From a virus: a DNA stretch of 64,000 bases. How positions within the stretch are numbered: the first letter of the stretch is position 1; each line of letters begins with the position of its first letter. The translations under genes and the position numbers were made by a program. This document shows, piece by piece, positions 55,085 through 62,096 of this stretch. Location of the stretch: positions 21,616 to 85,615 of IMG/VR virus record IMGVR_UViG_3300035670_000121. One strand, given 5' to 3'. Below the pieces are notes generated by a model. It saw only the letters and a list, made by a program, of their open reading frames with translations. It was not told the DNA's origin and did not search any database.

Positions 55085-55351
55085 AAAAAACATACAGTGC
55101 GCCCAAGCGATCTTGTTTTGAGTCGCTTTACACTGAGCAAAAAATGGGCATTTAGTTCTTTTATAATAATTTTTAGGTTCAACCGCTAATGAAAGGTGTC
55201 ACCTATTGGTTTAGGGGATGGACACTGCGGATCGGAAAATAACCAATACACCGCATGAACCTAAAATTTCTTGCTAGAAGGAGAAAGAGGCTCATGCCTC
55301 TGTCCTGTAAGTTTTTAAATAAACGAGAAAGGCACTTTTAGCAAGATTAAT

Positions 55352-55427
55352 GCCCCGATGATGAAATTGGATATCATGTTTCGCTTCTAACGAAAACTTC
55401 CAGATTCGAGTTCTGGTCGGGGTGCCA
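55352..55427 (+). tRNA. tRNA-Arg (UCU)
   Basis: Acceptor GCCCCGA/TCGGGGT (first pair G-T), D stem GAT/ATC, anticodon stem TTTCG/CGAAA, loop CTTCTAA (TCT), T stem CCAGA/TCTGG with TTCGAGT loop, encoded CCA. Confidence 0.92.
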
Positions 55428-55434
55428 CTTTAAC

Positions 55435-55509
55435 TCTAGAGTATTTCAATGGTAGAAAAGCGAACTGTTAATTCGTTAGTTGGAAGTTCGAGTCTTCCCT
55501 CTAGAGCCA
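55435..55509 (+). tRNA. tRNA-Asn (GUU)
   Basis: Acceptor TCTAGAG/CTCTAGA, D stem TTTC/GAAA, anticodon stem GCGAA/TTCGT, loop CTGTTAA (GTT), T stem GGAAG/CTTCC with TTCGAGT loop, discriminator G, encoded CCA. Confidence 0.93.
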
Positions 55510-55513
55510 ATTT

Positions 55514-55659
55514 TTATTCGATGTCAGCAGGCTCACTATGCTGAAAAAAGATATATTAGTTCGAAATAATATAGTCGTGGAGAGTGAGTGGGTTAATTTA
55601 TATGCAAATATAAATAATAATAAGCTTCTAGAGCTTTCCCTTAAACCAACATCGAATAA
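55514..55659 (+). ncRNA. Structured intergenic RNA between tRNA-Asn and tRNA-Tyr
   Basis: No ORF. An 11-bp closing helix TTATTCGATGT/ACATCGAATAA encloses three further helices: CTCACT/AGTGAG, ATATTA/TAATAT and AAGCT/AGCTT. The arrangement is that of a multibranched RNA of about 146 nt within the tRNA transcript. No known family recognised. Confidence 0.55.
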
Positions 55660-55662
55660 TTC

Positions 55663-55744
55663 GGGAGTATCGTATAGCAGCAATTACAGGAGACTGTAAA
55701 TCTCCCGGCGCAAGCCTACATAGGTGCAAGTCCTATTGCTCCCA
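55663..55744 (+). tRNA. tRNA-Tyr (GUA)
   Basis: Acceptor GGGAGTA/TGCTCCC, D stem GTA/TAC, anticodon stem GGAGA/TCTCC, loop CTGTAAA (GTA), long variable arm with GGC-GCAA-GCC, T stem ATAGG/CCTAT. CCA is not encoded (A then T-run). Confidence 0.9.
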
Positions 55745-55754
55745 TTTTTCTTTT

Positions 55755-55943
55755 ATGAAATCATCTACAGCTACATTAATTAAAGCATTAGATATACTAT
55801 CTAATGAAATACAATCAGAAGATGGTGTTGCTAATGCTGCATTAGCTGAAGCGGCAGATAGACTAAAAATGCTTGACAAGCGTGTTATTGAACTAGAAGA
55901 TACGATATATAATGTAATCAAGCAACTGGAAGAAATTCAATAA
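55755..55943 (+). CDS. Conserved small phage protein (62 aa)
   Basis: 62 residues, one long helix: IQSEDGVANAALAEAADRLK is a block shared by many phage early proteins. Function unknown. First protein gene after the tRNA cluster. The antisense frame over the same bases has no such similarity. Confidence 0.75.
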   Translation: MKSSTATLIKALDILSNEIQSEDGVANAALAEAADRLKMLDKRVIELEDTIYNVIKQLEEIQ

Positions 55944-55945
55944 AA

Positions 55946-56143
55946 TTGAACATTCATGTTCCAGAAGAGATAAGAAAAAAATATCCACATATAGAATTTC
56001 GCGGTAAACTTAAACGAATTAAGAATCGCGATGTTCTTGTTGCGTTTAATCCTGCATTAAATACTACATTTCATTATTCTTTTCAAGAAGATTTTTTTTG
56101 GTTCGCGGGTCAGATACCTGATTATATTTTAGATGTCACATAA
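55946..56143 (+). CDS. Small hypothetical protein (65 aa), TTG start
   Basis: 65 residues (YPHIEFRGKLKRIKNRDVLV, TFHYSFQEDFFWFAGQIPDY). TTG at 55946 is the only start giving a complete frame. Beta-rich. Not recognised. Confidence 0.6.
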   Translation: MNIHVPEEIRKKYPHIEFRGKLKRIKNRDVLVAFNPALNTTFHYSFQEDFFWFAGQIPDYILDVT

Positions 56144-56168
56144 GAAACATTATACTATTTAATGTTTC
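56144..56168. promoter_or_regulatory. 9-bp inverted repeat
   Basis: GAAACATTA-TACTATT-TAATGTTTC is perfectly symmetric and contains TATACT. It could be an operator over a promoter for the next gene or a hairpin. Confidence 0.42.
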
Positions 56169-56192
56169 ATATACTGAACAATATTTATTTAA

Positions 56193-56288
56193 ATGATTAA
56201 TTTTGTAGTTTGGCTGAGTATTTTCTTGCTTCTTCTTGCTGTTGCGATTACTGTTTTGTTCGACGAAGATGACGATCATGAAAATTAA
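56193..56288 (+). CDS. Single-pass membrane micropeptide (31 aa)
   Basis: 31 residues: hydrophobic helix FVVWLSIFLLLLLAVAITVL-like segment (residues ~4-22) and an acidic DEDDDHEN tail. Preceded by ATATTTATTTAA. Overlaps the next gene by 11 bases. Function unknown. Confidence 0.5.
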   Translation: MINFVVWLSIFLLLLAVAITVLFDEDDDHEN

Positions 56289-56520
56289 TGCTATTCAATG
56301 CCCTTCTTGCGGCGATATCGTTTTCAGCCGCGCACGTCACGATATGCGATGGTGTAATTGTGGCGAAGTTGCCATAGATGGCGGTTTCGATTATGCTAAA
56401 GTCAGTTATTTAACTTCTTCTCCTAAACGAGTTGAGATTGAAGTAAATGCTACAAAAGCTGAACTATATAATGATTGGAATAATCGTATTGATAATTTTG
56501 GTTTAATTAAAAATAAATAA
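56278..56520 (+). CDS. Zinc-ribbon phage protein (80 aa)
   Basis: 80 residues from ATG 56278. AIQCPSCGDIVFSRARHDMR and WCNCGEVAIDGGFDYAK give CxxC...CxC, a recurrent phage zinc-ribbon family. The rest is a small alpha/beta part. Function unknown, perhaps binding nucleic acid. Confidence 0.78.
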   Translation: MKINAIQCPSCGDIVFSRARHDMRWCNCGEVAIDGGFDYAKVSYLTSSPKRVEIEVNATKAELYNDWNNRIDNFGLIKNK

Positions 56521-56525
56521 TTAGA

Positions 56526-56765
56526 ATGACAAGCAGTAATTATAGTTCTTTTAAAAAGAGACTTGACAACATCATCTCAAGTCTTGATTCTATCAAGGAA
56601 GATATCGAACACGCTGGAGGTTTTCAGACCGACACGATGAGTGAAGAATTCCTTGACAACATGGAGAGCGCGGTGATAAGTTTGCAGGACTGCATGGACA
56701 ATTTAGAGTCTGATGAAGCAGTAAAATCCTATAAAGATTCAGATGAAAATCCAGACGTATATTAA
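56526..56765 (+). CDS. Helical early protein (79 aa)
   Basis: 79 residues, acidic and helical (RLDNIISSLDSIKEDIEHAG, LDNMESAVISLQDCMDNLES). Overlaps the next gene by 23 bases. Not recognised. Confidence 0.65.
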   Translation: MTSSNYSSFKKRLDNIISSLDSIKEDIEHAGGFQTDTMSEEFLDNMESAVISLQDCMDNLESDEAVKSYKDSDENPDVY

Positions 56766-56946
56766 AAAACTACAACAGATTGCAAAAAATAATCCAGATG
56801 CAATTGTTATTTATTCGTCAGATGAAGAAGGAAATAGTTTCAACGAAGTGTTGCGCGAGCCAGAAGTAATTTACTACAATCGCGAAGAACGAGAGATTAA
56901 TGATGTTAAATATGATGGTTTTGTGACTGCTGTTTGTATCAACTAA
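56743..56946 (+). CDS. Small early protein (67 aa)
   Basis: 67 residues: helix KIQTYIKKLQQIAKNNPDA then strand IVIYSSDEEGNSFNEV, a common phage pattern (helix, then a D-x-E-G-N turn). Function unknown. Confidence 0.7.
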   Translation: MKIQTYIKKLQQIAKNNPDAIVIYSSDEEGNSFNEVLREPEVIYYNREEREINDVKYDGFVTAVCIN

Positions 56947-56960
56947 ATACTATATACATT

Positions 56961-57143
56961 ATGCTTAATAAAGAACAAATGTTTATTGTTCACGAATTCA
57001 TTGACAAGAATGCAACTAAAAATGTTTGGAACGTCAGTGATGAATTGATTAAAATGGTTTTTGAAGTTGTAGACGCGCAAGACTCTAATCAAATCAAATT
57101 GCTTGACGAGAAGCTGAAAGCACTGCAAGCTATTCCAGCATGA
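56961..57143 (+). CDS. Small early protein (60 aa)
   Basis: 60 residues from ATG 56961, helical (LNKEQMFIVHEFIDKN, LIKMVFEVVDAQDSNQIKLL). TAAATACTATATAC precedes the ATG. Overlaps the next start by 4 bases. Not recognised. Confidence 0.65.
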   Translation: MLNKEQMFIVHEFIDKNATKNVWNVSDELIKMVFEVVDAQDSNQIKLLDEKLKALQAIPA

Positions 57144-57289
57144 TCATGATTACTATCTACAAAGATTTGCATAACGAGTACAGTCTTTCCTATCTAGTTG
57201 CAAAAAATAATGAGCACAATGATATGTATCAGTTCGTTAAATTTCATCTAGAAGATTGGGAAGTCGGCCAATACATGGGTGGTAATTAA
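57140..57289 (+). CDS. Small early protein (49 aa)
   Basis: 49 residues (MIMITIYKDLHNEYSLSYLV, QFVKFHLEDWEVG). Starts in the previous stop (ATGA). Not recognised. Confidence 0.6.
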   Translation: MIMITIYKDLHNEYSLSYLVAKNNEHNDMYQFVKFHLEDWEVGQYMGGN

Positions 57290-57295
57290 TACCGC

Positions 57296-57323
57296 TTGAC
57301 AAGTGAAGTTTTTGCTCTATACT
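57296..57323 (+). promoter_or_regulatory. Sigma70-like promoter
   Basis: TTGACA (57296-57301), 16-base spacer, TATACT (57318-57323); leader of about 16 bases to ATG 57346. Confidence 0.78.
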
Positions 57324-57345
57324 GTACCCACAACAATAAAAAATT

Positions 57346-57789
57346 ATGGGACTTGATTCTTATTTGAGTGTGACTGTTAGCGTTGATAAAAGAGATGCAA
57401 ACTATCAGAAAGTAATTGATACTTTGCGTATCAAACCTGATCGAAGTGCTTCTTGGGTAGACGTTAATCATAATGTAGCTTATTGGCGAAAAGCTAATGC
57501 TATTCATTCTTGGTTTGTAAAGAATGTTCAAGATGGTGTTGATGATTGTCGCAAGGCTTTTGTATCGCGAGATCAACTAGAAAAACTTGTAGATCTTTGT
57601 ATTGATGTTAAAAACAATAAATTAAAGCCTGAAAATAGTTTGCCTACACAATCTGGCTTCTTCTTTGGATCCACAGAATATGACGATTATTATACGCGAG
57701 ATCTTGAATATACTATTGATGTCATATCTAGTATTTTAATGAATCCTGATTATAAAGAAGCAGATTTTTATTACCGATCTAGCTGGTAA
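57346..57789 (+). CDS. Conserved MGLDSYL-type phage protein
   Basis: 147 residues. MGLDSYL, VAYWRKANAIHSWFVKNVQD, LPTQSGFFFGSTEYDDYY and a terminal YYRSSW match a widespread phage and prophage hypothetical family. Function unknown; often among early genes. Has its own strong promoter. Confidence 0.82.
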   Translation: MGLDSYLSVTVSVDKRDANYQKVIDTLRIKPDRSASWVDVNHNVAYWRKANAIHSWFVKNVQDGVDDCRKAFVSRDQLEKLVDLCIDVKNNKLKPENSLPTQSGFFFGSTEYDDYYTRDLEYTIDVISSILMNPDYKEADFYYRSSW

Positions 57790-57797
57790 TTAATACA

Positions 57798-58469
57798 ATG
57801 AAATTGCTTGATCTATTTTGTTGTGCTGGCGGCGCTGGCATGGGTTATAATAAAGCTGGTTTTGATGTTACTGGTGTTGATATTAAAGATCAGCCTAATT
57901 ATCCTTTTACATTCATTAAAAATGATGTAATGGAAGTATTACAAGATAAAGATTTCTTGTCTCAATTCGATGTAATACATGCCTCGCCACCTTGTCAAGG
58001 TTATAGCAAAGCAACAAAAGATGATTCAGTTTATGTTCATTATTCTCAAGGCAAGCAAACTCCTAAACTGATTGAACCAGTTAGAAATGCTTTGATTCAG
58101 ACTGGTAAATACTATATTATTGAAAACGTTGTTGGCGCAAAGAATGATTTGATTGAGCCGTTTTATTTGACTGGATTTATGTTTGATCTGCCGATTGAAC
58201 GTAAAAGATTTTTTGAAACAAATTTTCCAGTCAAACAACCTGAAGCAAAAGCAAAGCGAGGCTTTACTAAAAAATACGCTGAAAAGAATAACATAGATTA
58301 TCGCGATATGAGCGTTACTGGAAAGTCTCGTCGCAAAGGCTCGATTGATGTATGGCGCAAAGTCATGGAAATGCCTTGGGCTGGTCGCGGTTGGGAGTTG
58401 ACAGAGGCTATACCTCCAGCATATACTCACTACATCGGTGAGCAACTGAAGGTGCATCTGAAAAATTAA
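57798..58469 (+). CDS. DNA cytosine-C5 methyltransferase
   Basis: 223 residues, shorter than typical C5 enzymes (300+). Motif I DLFCCAGGAGMG, motif IV ASPPCQGYS with the catalytic Cys, motif VI IIENV, and a C-terminal GEQLKVHL helix. The target recognition region between motifs VIII and IX is very short. It may protect phage DNA from restriction, act as an orphan enzyme, or be specific for a short site. No cognate restriction enzyme was seen. Confidence 0.9.
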   Translation: MKLLDLFCCAGGAGMGYNKAGFDVTGVDIKDQPNYPFTFIKNDVMEVLQDKDFLSQFDVIHASPPCQGYSKATKDDSVYVHYSQGKQTPKLIEPVRNALIQTGKYYIIENVVGAKNDLIEPFYLTGFMFDLPIERKRFFETNFPVKQPEAKAKRGFTKKYAEKNNIDYRDMSVTGKSRRKGSIDVWRKVMEMPWAGRGWELTEAIPPAYTHYIGEQLKVHLKN

Positions 58470-58511
58470 ACAATTGATTTTTAAGAAATTGAAAGTAAAA
58501 TAAGAGGCAAA

Positions 58512-58540
58512 TTGACGGCATTTTGGTATCTTGCTAGTTA
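58512..58540 (+). promoter_or_regulatory. Sigma70-like promoter without ORF
   Basis: TTGACG (58512-58517), 17-base spacer, TAGTTA (58535-58540). Only ~75 bases without an ORF separate its start point from the terminator at 58591, so it may drive a short RNA. Confidence 0.4.
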
Positions 58541-58590
58541 GACATCTGCCTGCGGCGTAATCAAATAAAATCGCTGCCTTTTAATTTCTT

Positions 58591-58621
58591 ACCCTTACTT
58601 ATAAAACAGTAAGGGTTTTTT
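58591..58621. terminator. Bidirectional terminator
   Basis: 9-bp stem ACCCTTACT/AGTAAGGGT, 8-base loop, T-run on the + side. Between the methyltransferase region and the end of the minus-strand HNH gene. Confidence 0.85.
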
Positions 58622-59318
58622 AATATTTATCATTCTTTGACAAATTATCTTCAGCCCAAAGAGGTTGAAGATTCGTGTAGTGAACAGCTTGTAATAGTTG
58701 TTCTTTATCCGTTAAATCAAATGAACTTAATGGTTTTATATGATCAATATGCCAACCATAAAATCCATGATTTTCCCAAGACATTCCGGGTTTGAATTTG
58801 GATTCTAAATAAACTTTAAGTTCATCTATACTACAGCCTAAATCTTTTACAGCACTACCAGATTTATAATTACCTCTCAAAGCAGATTTCAATCTTGATC
58901 GTAATGAACGAGACAGTCTAGCATTAACATTTTTTTTATTAGCATAATATTGTTTTCTTTTCTCATTAATTTTATCTCTGTTATTATTATAATAAATTTT
59001 TTTTTGCGTTTTTTCTTGTTCTTTGTTTATAGATCGCCAAATTTCTTTTCGTAATTTCACTTTCTCTTTATTGGCTTCAACATAAGCTTTTCCCCATTTT
59101 TTTATCTTATCTTTATTAGCTTCGCGCCAAACTTTGTTCACTGTTTTTACTTTATCTTTATTAGCTTTACGATAATCTTTAGCATATTTATTTGCTTTAT
59201 TTTTATTAAGCTTACGATAAATTCTTTGATAGATCTTCCATCTCAATTTCTTATCAGTAATATTTTTCCAACTGTTTAAAGTTAAATCATTACCTTCCAA
59301 TGAAAATTCGAGTTGCAT
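58620..59318 (-). CDS. HNH endonuclease with Lys-rich repeats
   Basis: 232 residues on the minus strand. Residues ~30-130 are repeats of the type YRKANKDKVK / EANKDKIK. The nuclease at the C-terminus has LGCSIDELKVYLESKF, GMSWENHG, WHIDHIKPLSSFDL (catalytic HIDH), and NLQPLWAEDNLSK. This is a known phage HNH type, free-standing and probably mobile. An A/T-rich TATAATATTATCAA precedes the ATG. Confidence 0.88.
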   Translation of the reverse strand: MQLEFSLEGNDLTLNSWKNITDKKLRWKIYQRIYRKLNKNKANKYAKDYRKANKDKVKTVNKVWREANKDKIKKWGKAYVEANKEKVKLRKEIWRSINKEQEKTQKKIYYNNNRDKINEKRKQYYANKKNVNARLSRSLRSRLKSALRGNYKSGSAVKDLGCSIDELKVYLESKFKPGMSWENHGFYGWHIDHIKPLSSFDLTDKEQLLQAVHYTNLQPLWAEDNLSKNDKY

Positions 59319-59365
59319 TTGATAATATTATAATTTTTCATTTCCTAAATTAAAGAAAAAATTTC

Positions 59366-59393
59366 TTGACTTCTTCAAACCATATCTTATACT
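59366..59393 (+). promoter_or_regulatory. Sigma70-like promoter, leaderless design
   Basis: TTGACT (59366-59371), 16-base spacer, TATACT (59388-59393); ATG 59399 is 5 bases downstream. Confidence 0.78.
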
Positions 59394-59398
59394 AAGCC

Positions 59399-59758
59399 AT
59401 GTTTAAATTCAGAGTCTGGGATAAGAAAAAAAATAAGTATTTAGATAATAGTTATGCACAAGCTATTACAAATAATGGTAAACTAATTATTGGCGACAGT
59501 GATTACTATACTTCATTTACAAATACAAATGAAGATGACTATATTGTAGAATATTGTACCGGATATAAGTCTATAAATAATGAAGATATTTATGTAAATG
59601 ACTACATTGAGTATAAGCTAGGTTTGAAAATGGTTCGCGGGCGAGTTGTCTATGATCACTTTGCATATTATGTTGCCGAGATTCGCGGTGGTTATATGCA
59701 ATTTACTCAGCAAAATTATACAATAATTGGTAATTATAATACAAATCCTGTTAATTAA
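59399..59758 (+). CDS. YopX-like phage protein 1
   Basis: 119 residues. MFKFRVWDKKKNKYL start, CTGYKSINNEDIYVNDYI, and IIGNYNTNP end are the YopX family blocks (FRxWD, YTGLxDxNGxxIYEGDI, GNIxENPEL). YopX proteins are hexadecameric phage proteins of unknown role. First of four in this window and the most divergent in the central motif. Confidence 0.88.
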   Translation: MFKFRVWDKKKNKYLDNSYAQAITNNGKLIIGDSDYYTSFTNTNEDDYIVEYCTGYKSINNEDIYVNDYIEYKLGLKMVRGRVVYDHFAYYVAEIRGGYMQFTQQNYTIIGNYNTNPVN

Positions 59759-59764
59759 TAAAAT

Positions 59765-59986
59765 ATGAAAGCAAAATTAGAGTACAATTTGCCCGAGGAT
59801 CAATCGCTGTTTGATGCTGCCTGTAAGGCAACTGATATGCGGAGCGCCGTTTCTGATTTCGATAATGAGCTTAGAAATTGGATAAAGCACGGCCACGATT
59901 TTAAGAATGCCGACGATGCTTTAGAGAAGGTTCGAGAGTCTTTGTATGTTTACTTAAATAGTTATGGTATAAATATACATGAGTAA
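59765..59986 (+). CDS. Conserved small phage protein (73 aa)
   Basis: 73 residues: AVSDFDNELRNWIKHGHDF and LEKVRESLYVYLNSYGI. This helix pattern (E/DFDxxLR...K) is common in phage early genes. Overlaps the next gene by 8 bases. Function unknown. Confidence 0.74.
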   Translation: MKAKLEYNLPEDQSLFDAACKATDMRSAVSDFDNELRNWIKHGHDFKNADDALEKVRESLYVYLNSYGINIHE

Positions 59987-60335
59987 TTACATATTCAGAA
60001 TTTGGGATAAAGAAGCTCAAAAATATGTAATGACCGGCGCACTTTACGGATGTGAAGGTGTTGCCGGTTTATCTACTTATTTCAATCGTAAAACACATAT
60101 TGTACAACAATTTAGTGGCTTGACTGATGTAAATGGTGAGAAGATTTTTGAAGGCGATGTATTAAAATATGGAACCAAATTAGGCATTGTTAATTTCACT
60201 TATGGATGTTTTTATGTTGACAATCTTGCATTGAATGAGTTTATTTGTAATGAAATTTCTGCTTCAATGGATTATCCGTGGATTGAATTAGAAAAATTTG
60301 GTAATGTATTAGAACATCCACAATTAATTAAATGA
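59979..60335 (+). CDS. YopX-like phage protein 2
   Basis: 118 residues: YIFRIWDKEAQKYV, VQQFSGLTDVNGEKIFEGDV, then GIVNFTYGCFYVD and GNVLEHPQL. Clear YopX. Overlaps the next gene by 4 bases. Confidence 0.88.
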   Translation: MSNYIFRIWDKEAQKYVMTGALYGCEGVAGLSTYFNRKTHIVQQFSGLTDVNGEKIFEGDVLKYGTKLGIVNFTYGCFYVDNLALNEFICNEISASMDYPWIELEKFGNVLEHPQLIK

Positions 60336-60577
60336 ATAAAGATCAAAAATTTATAATGTGCGACTGTCATAGTCACGCTCTTGTTGTTGAAAGATTTGAT
60401 GACGAAGAAGAAGTTTATATTGCATTATTTGAGCGCAGATTAGATGGCAGAAAGCTGTCATTTATAGAACGAATCAAATGGTGTTGGCAAATTCTTAGAC
60501 ATGGTAATCCTTGGAATGATTTGATTGTTTTAAATAAGGAAAAGCAAAAAGAACTTGCTGAATTTTTAAATCATTAA
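60332..60577 (+). CDS. Conserved small phage protein (81 aa)
   Basis: 81 residues: FIMCDCHSHALVVERFDDEE, YIALFERR, then a helix RIKWCWQILRHGNPWNDLIV. CxCHxH may bind metal. A recurring phage hypothetical. Starts in the previous stop. Confidence 0.74.
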   Translation: MNKDQKFIMCDCHSHALVVERFDDEEEVYIALFERRLDGRKLSFIERIKWCWQILRHGNPWNDLIVLNKEKQKELAEFLNH

Positions 60578-60578
60578 T

Positions 60579-60929
60579 ATGAGTGACCGTTTTAAATTCA
60601 GAATATTTTCTTTTTTAGAAAAGTCTTTCTATTTTTTCTCTATTGGAGATTGTGAAGATGGTTATCCTCAAGGCATTGCTGGTGGAGTTAGTGAAATTCA
60701 ACAATATACAGGTTGTCACGATTCATCCAACAAAGACATTTATGAAGGTGACATTGTTAAGTGGGGTAATTTAAATTATATTGTAGAATGGAATCATACA
60801 GCTTATAAATGGCAAGGCAGATGTCCATATTATCATCCATATAATCATCCAACTACAGAACATTTTAGAGACTTAATGAATGGTGTTATTGTTGGTAATA
60901 TTTTTGAGAACAAAGAATTATTAAGTTAA
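60579..60929 (+). CDS. YopX-like phage protein 3
   Basis: 116 residues: FKFRIFSFLEKSFYFF (FRxWD changed to FRIFS), IQQYTGCHDSSNKDIYEGDI, VGNIFENKEL. YopX family with a divergent N-terminus. Confidence 0.87.
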   Translation: MSDRFKFRIFSFLEKSFYFFSIGDCEDGYPQGIAGGVSEIQQYTGCHDSSNKDIYEGDIVKWGNLNYIVEWNHTAYKWQGRCPYYHPYNHPTTEHFRDLMNGVIVGNIFENKELLS

Positions 60930-60930
60930 T

Positions 60931-61146
60931 ATGAATAAAAGTGTTACTGAATTGTGTGCCGATTATCCCAATTTGGCAGAATATATTGTTCAATTGGAGA
61001 AACGAGAAAATAAACTTCTTAGAATTTTATATATGATTCGTAGTGGGAATGCTCCCCTATATGACTCTGATGACGCTATTAATTTTCAAAACGAAGTGGA
61101 TGATATACTTGACCCGTGGATTAGAAAAAATATTAATAAAGTATGA
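60931..61146 (+). CDS. Small helical protein (71 aa)
   Basis: 71 residues (LAEYIVQLEKRENKLLRILY, AINFQNEVDDILDPW). Between YopX genes, ATGA-coupled to the next. Not recognised. Confidence 0.65.
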   Translation: MNKSVTELCADYPNLAEYIVQLEKRENKLLRILYMIRSGNAPLYDSDDAINFQNEVDDILDPWIRKNINKV

Positions 61147-61589
61147 ATAACCGATTTAAATTTAGAGTGTGGGATAAAATGAGATTACAATTCATTTATC
61201 CTCATAATGACAATCAACAACACTTTATCATTGATTTAAATGGACGCTTCCATAATTTACAAAATGGTAGCGGTGGTGAGGATTATGTAATCCAACAATA
61301 TACAGGTTTAAATGATAAAAACAATAATCCTATTTTTGAAGGTGATATTGTTTCATTTTCATATAGAGCAAGCGAACACGATATAGAAGAAGAAATCGGT
61401 AAAGTGTTCTTTTCTGAGGGTATCTTTTATTTCGGCAAAAGTTTATTTGCTTCTAATGACAGTAATTTTATTACTGAGTCAATTAAAGTAATTGGCAATA
61501 TTTTTAATCCACCCTGCAACTTCGATGCGAACAACGAGTGTTTGATTTGCGATGATATTATTGATAATTGTCAGTTTAAAAATAAATAA
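61143..61589 (+). CDS. YopX-like phage protein 4
   Basis: 148 residues: RFKFRVWDKMRLQFIYP, IQQYTGLNDKNNNPIFEGDI, IKVIGNIFNPP, then a C-terminal extension with four cysteines (CNFDANNECLICDDIIDNCQ). The most canonical of the four copies; the Cys-rich tail is unusual. Confidence 0.9.
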   Translation: MNNRFKFRVWDKMRLQFIYPHNDNQQHFIIDLNGRFHNLQNGSGGEDYVIQQYTGLNDKNNNPIFEGDIVSFSYRASEHDIEEEIGKVFFSEGIFYFGKSLFASNDSNFITESIKVIGNIFNPPCNFDANNECLICDDIIDNCQFKNK

Positions 61590-61591
61590 CC

Positions 61592-61864
61592 ATGAAATAT
61601 AAAGTTACATATTATGATTATGATACTGATTCAACGATAACTAAAAATTGTATTAATATTGATTATAATACAAATGATAAAACTTTCAGTTTTTATCCAG
61701 TAGATGATCCTCCTCGCATTTATAAATCTGTTATTATAGACCATCCAACAGTTAGTATTTGTCAAAATGATCGTGGGCTTAGAATTACTGTAGATGGTTA
61801 TCAATGTATAAAATCAGGTGGCTATTGGAAAACAAAAACAATTATTGAAAGCGTAAATAAATAG
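61592..61864 (+). CDS. Hypothetical beta-rich early protein (90 aa)
   Basis: 90 residues (YKVTYYDYDTDSTITKNC, FSFYPVDDPPRIYKSVIID, TVSICQNDRGLRITVDGYQ). Looks like a small beta sandwich. Not recognised. Confidence 0.66.
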   Translation: MKYKVTYYDYDTDSTITKNCINIDYNTNDKTFSFYPVDDPPRIYKSVIIDHPTVSICQNDRGLRITVDGYQCIKSGGYWKTKTIIESVNK

Positions 61865-61866
61865 TC

Positions 61867-62094
61867 ATGAGTTCATTTAAATATAAAAAAGTAAAAGATT
61901 ATAAGGTTGAAGTTAGAACTAAAAATAATATTCTAGTTGCAACGATGGAAGAAGATGTAGATGGATTTTTTTATTTGTGGATTGAAGACGTGAATGGAGC
62001 TTGGCATTCACAAATTCTGCGCGAACTTGCAGATAAGCTTGACAAACTCAACAGAGAGTGGGATATTAAGATCCAACAAGATATTGGAAAGTAA
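61867..62094 (+). CDS. Small early protein, paralogue of the gene at 42935
   Basis: 75 residues. DVDGFFYLWIED and LADKLDKLNREWDIKIQ align with the 79-residue protein at 42935. Function unknown. Confidence 0.72.
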   Translation: MSSFKYKKVKDYKVEVRTKNNILVATMEEDVDGFFYLWIEDVNGAWHSQILRELADKLDKLNREWDIKIQQDIGK

Positions 62095-62096
62095 TT

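Larger units (their letters stand above)
54795..55345 (+). ncRNA. Large structured noncoding RNA region, GOLLD-like candidate
   Basis: 550 bases with no credible ORF between tRNA-Leu and tRNA-Arg, rich in paired elements: CGTC/GACG, CTGG/CCAG, AAGCGA/TCGCTT with CAGTG/CACTG around it, an 11-bp closing helix TTTTAGGTTCA/TGAACCTAAAA (55171-55181 with 55256-55266) enclosing ATTGGTT/AACCAAT and a possible pseudoknot GTGTC/GACAC, and CTTGCTA/TAGCAAG (55270-55345) enclosing AGAGGC-TCAT-GCCTCT. GOLLD RNAs are very large phage RNAs often beside tRNAs; identity here is a proposal. Confidence 0.65.

Noticed and set aside
54374-55182. Minus-strand frames over tRNA-Leu, its intron and the structured RNA
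   Set aside because: They run through paired RNA elements and show no motif; the region is better explained as RNA.
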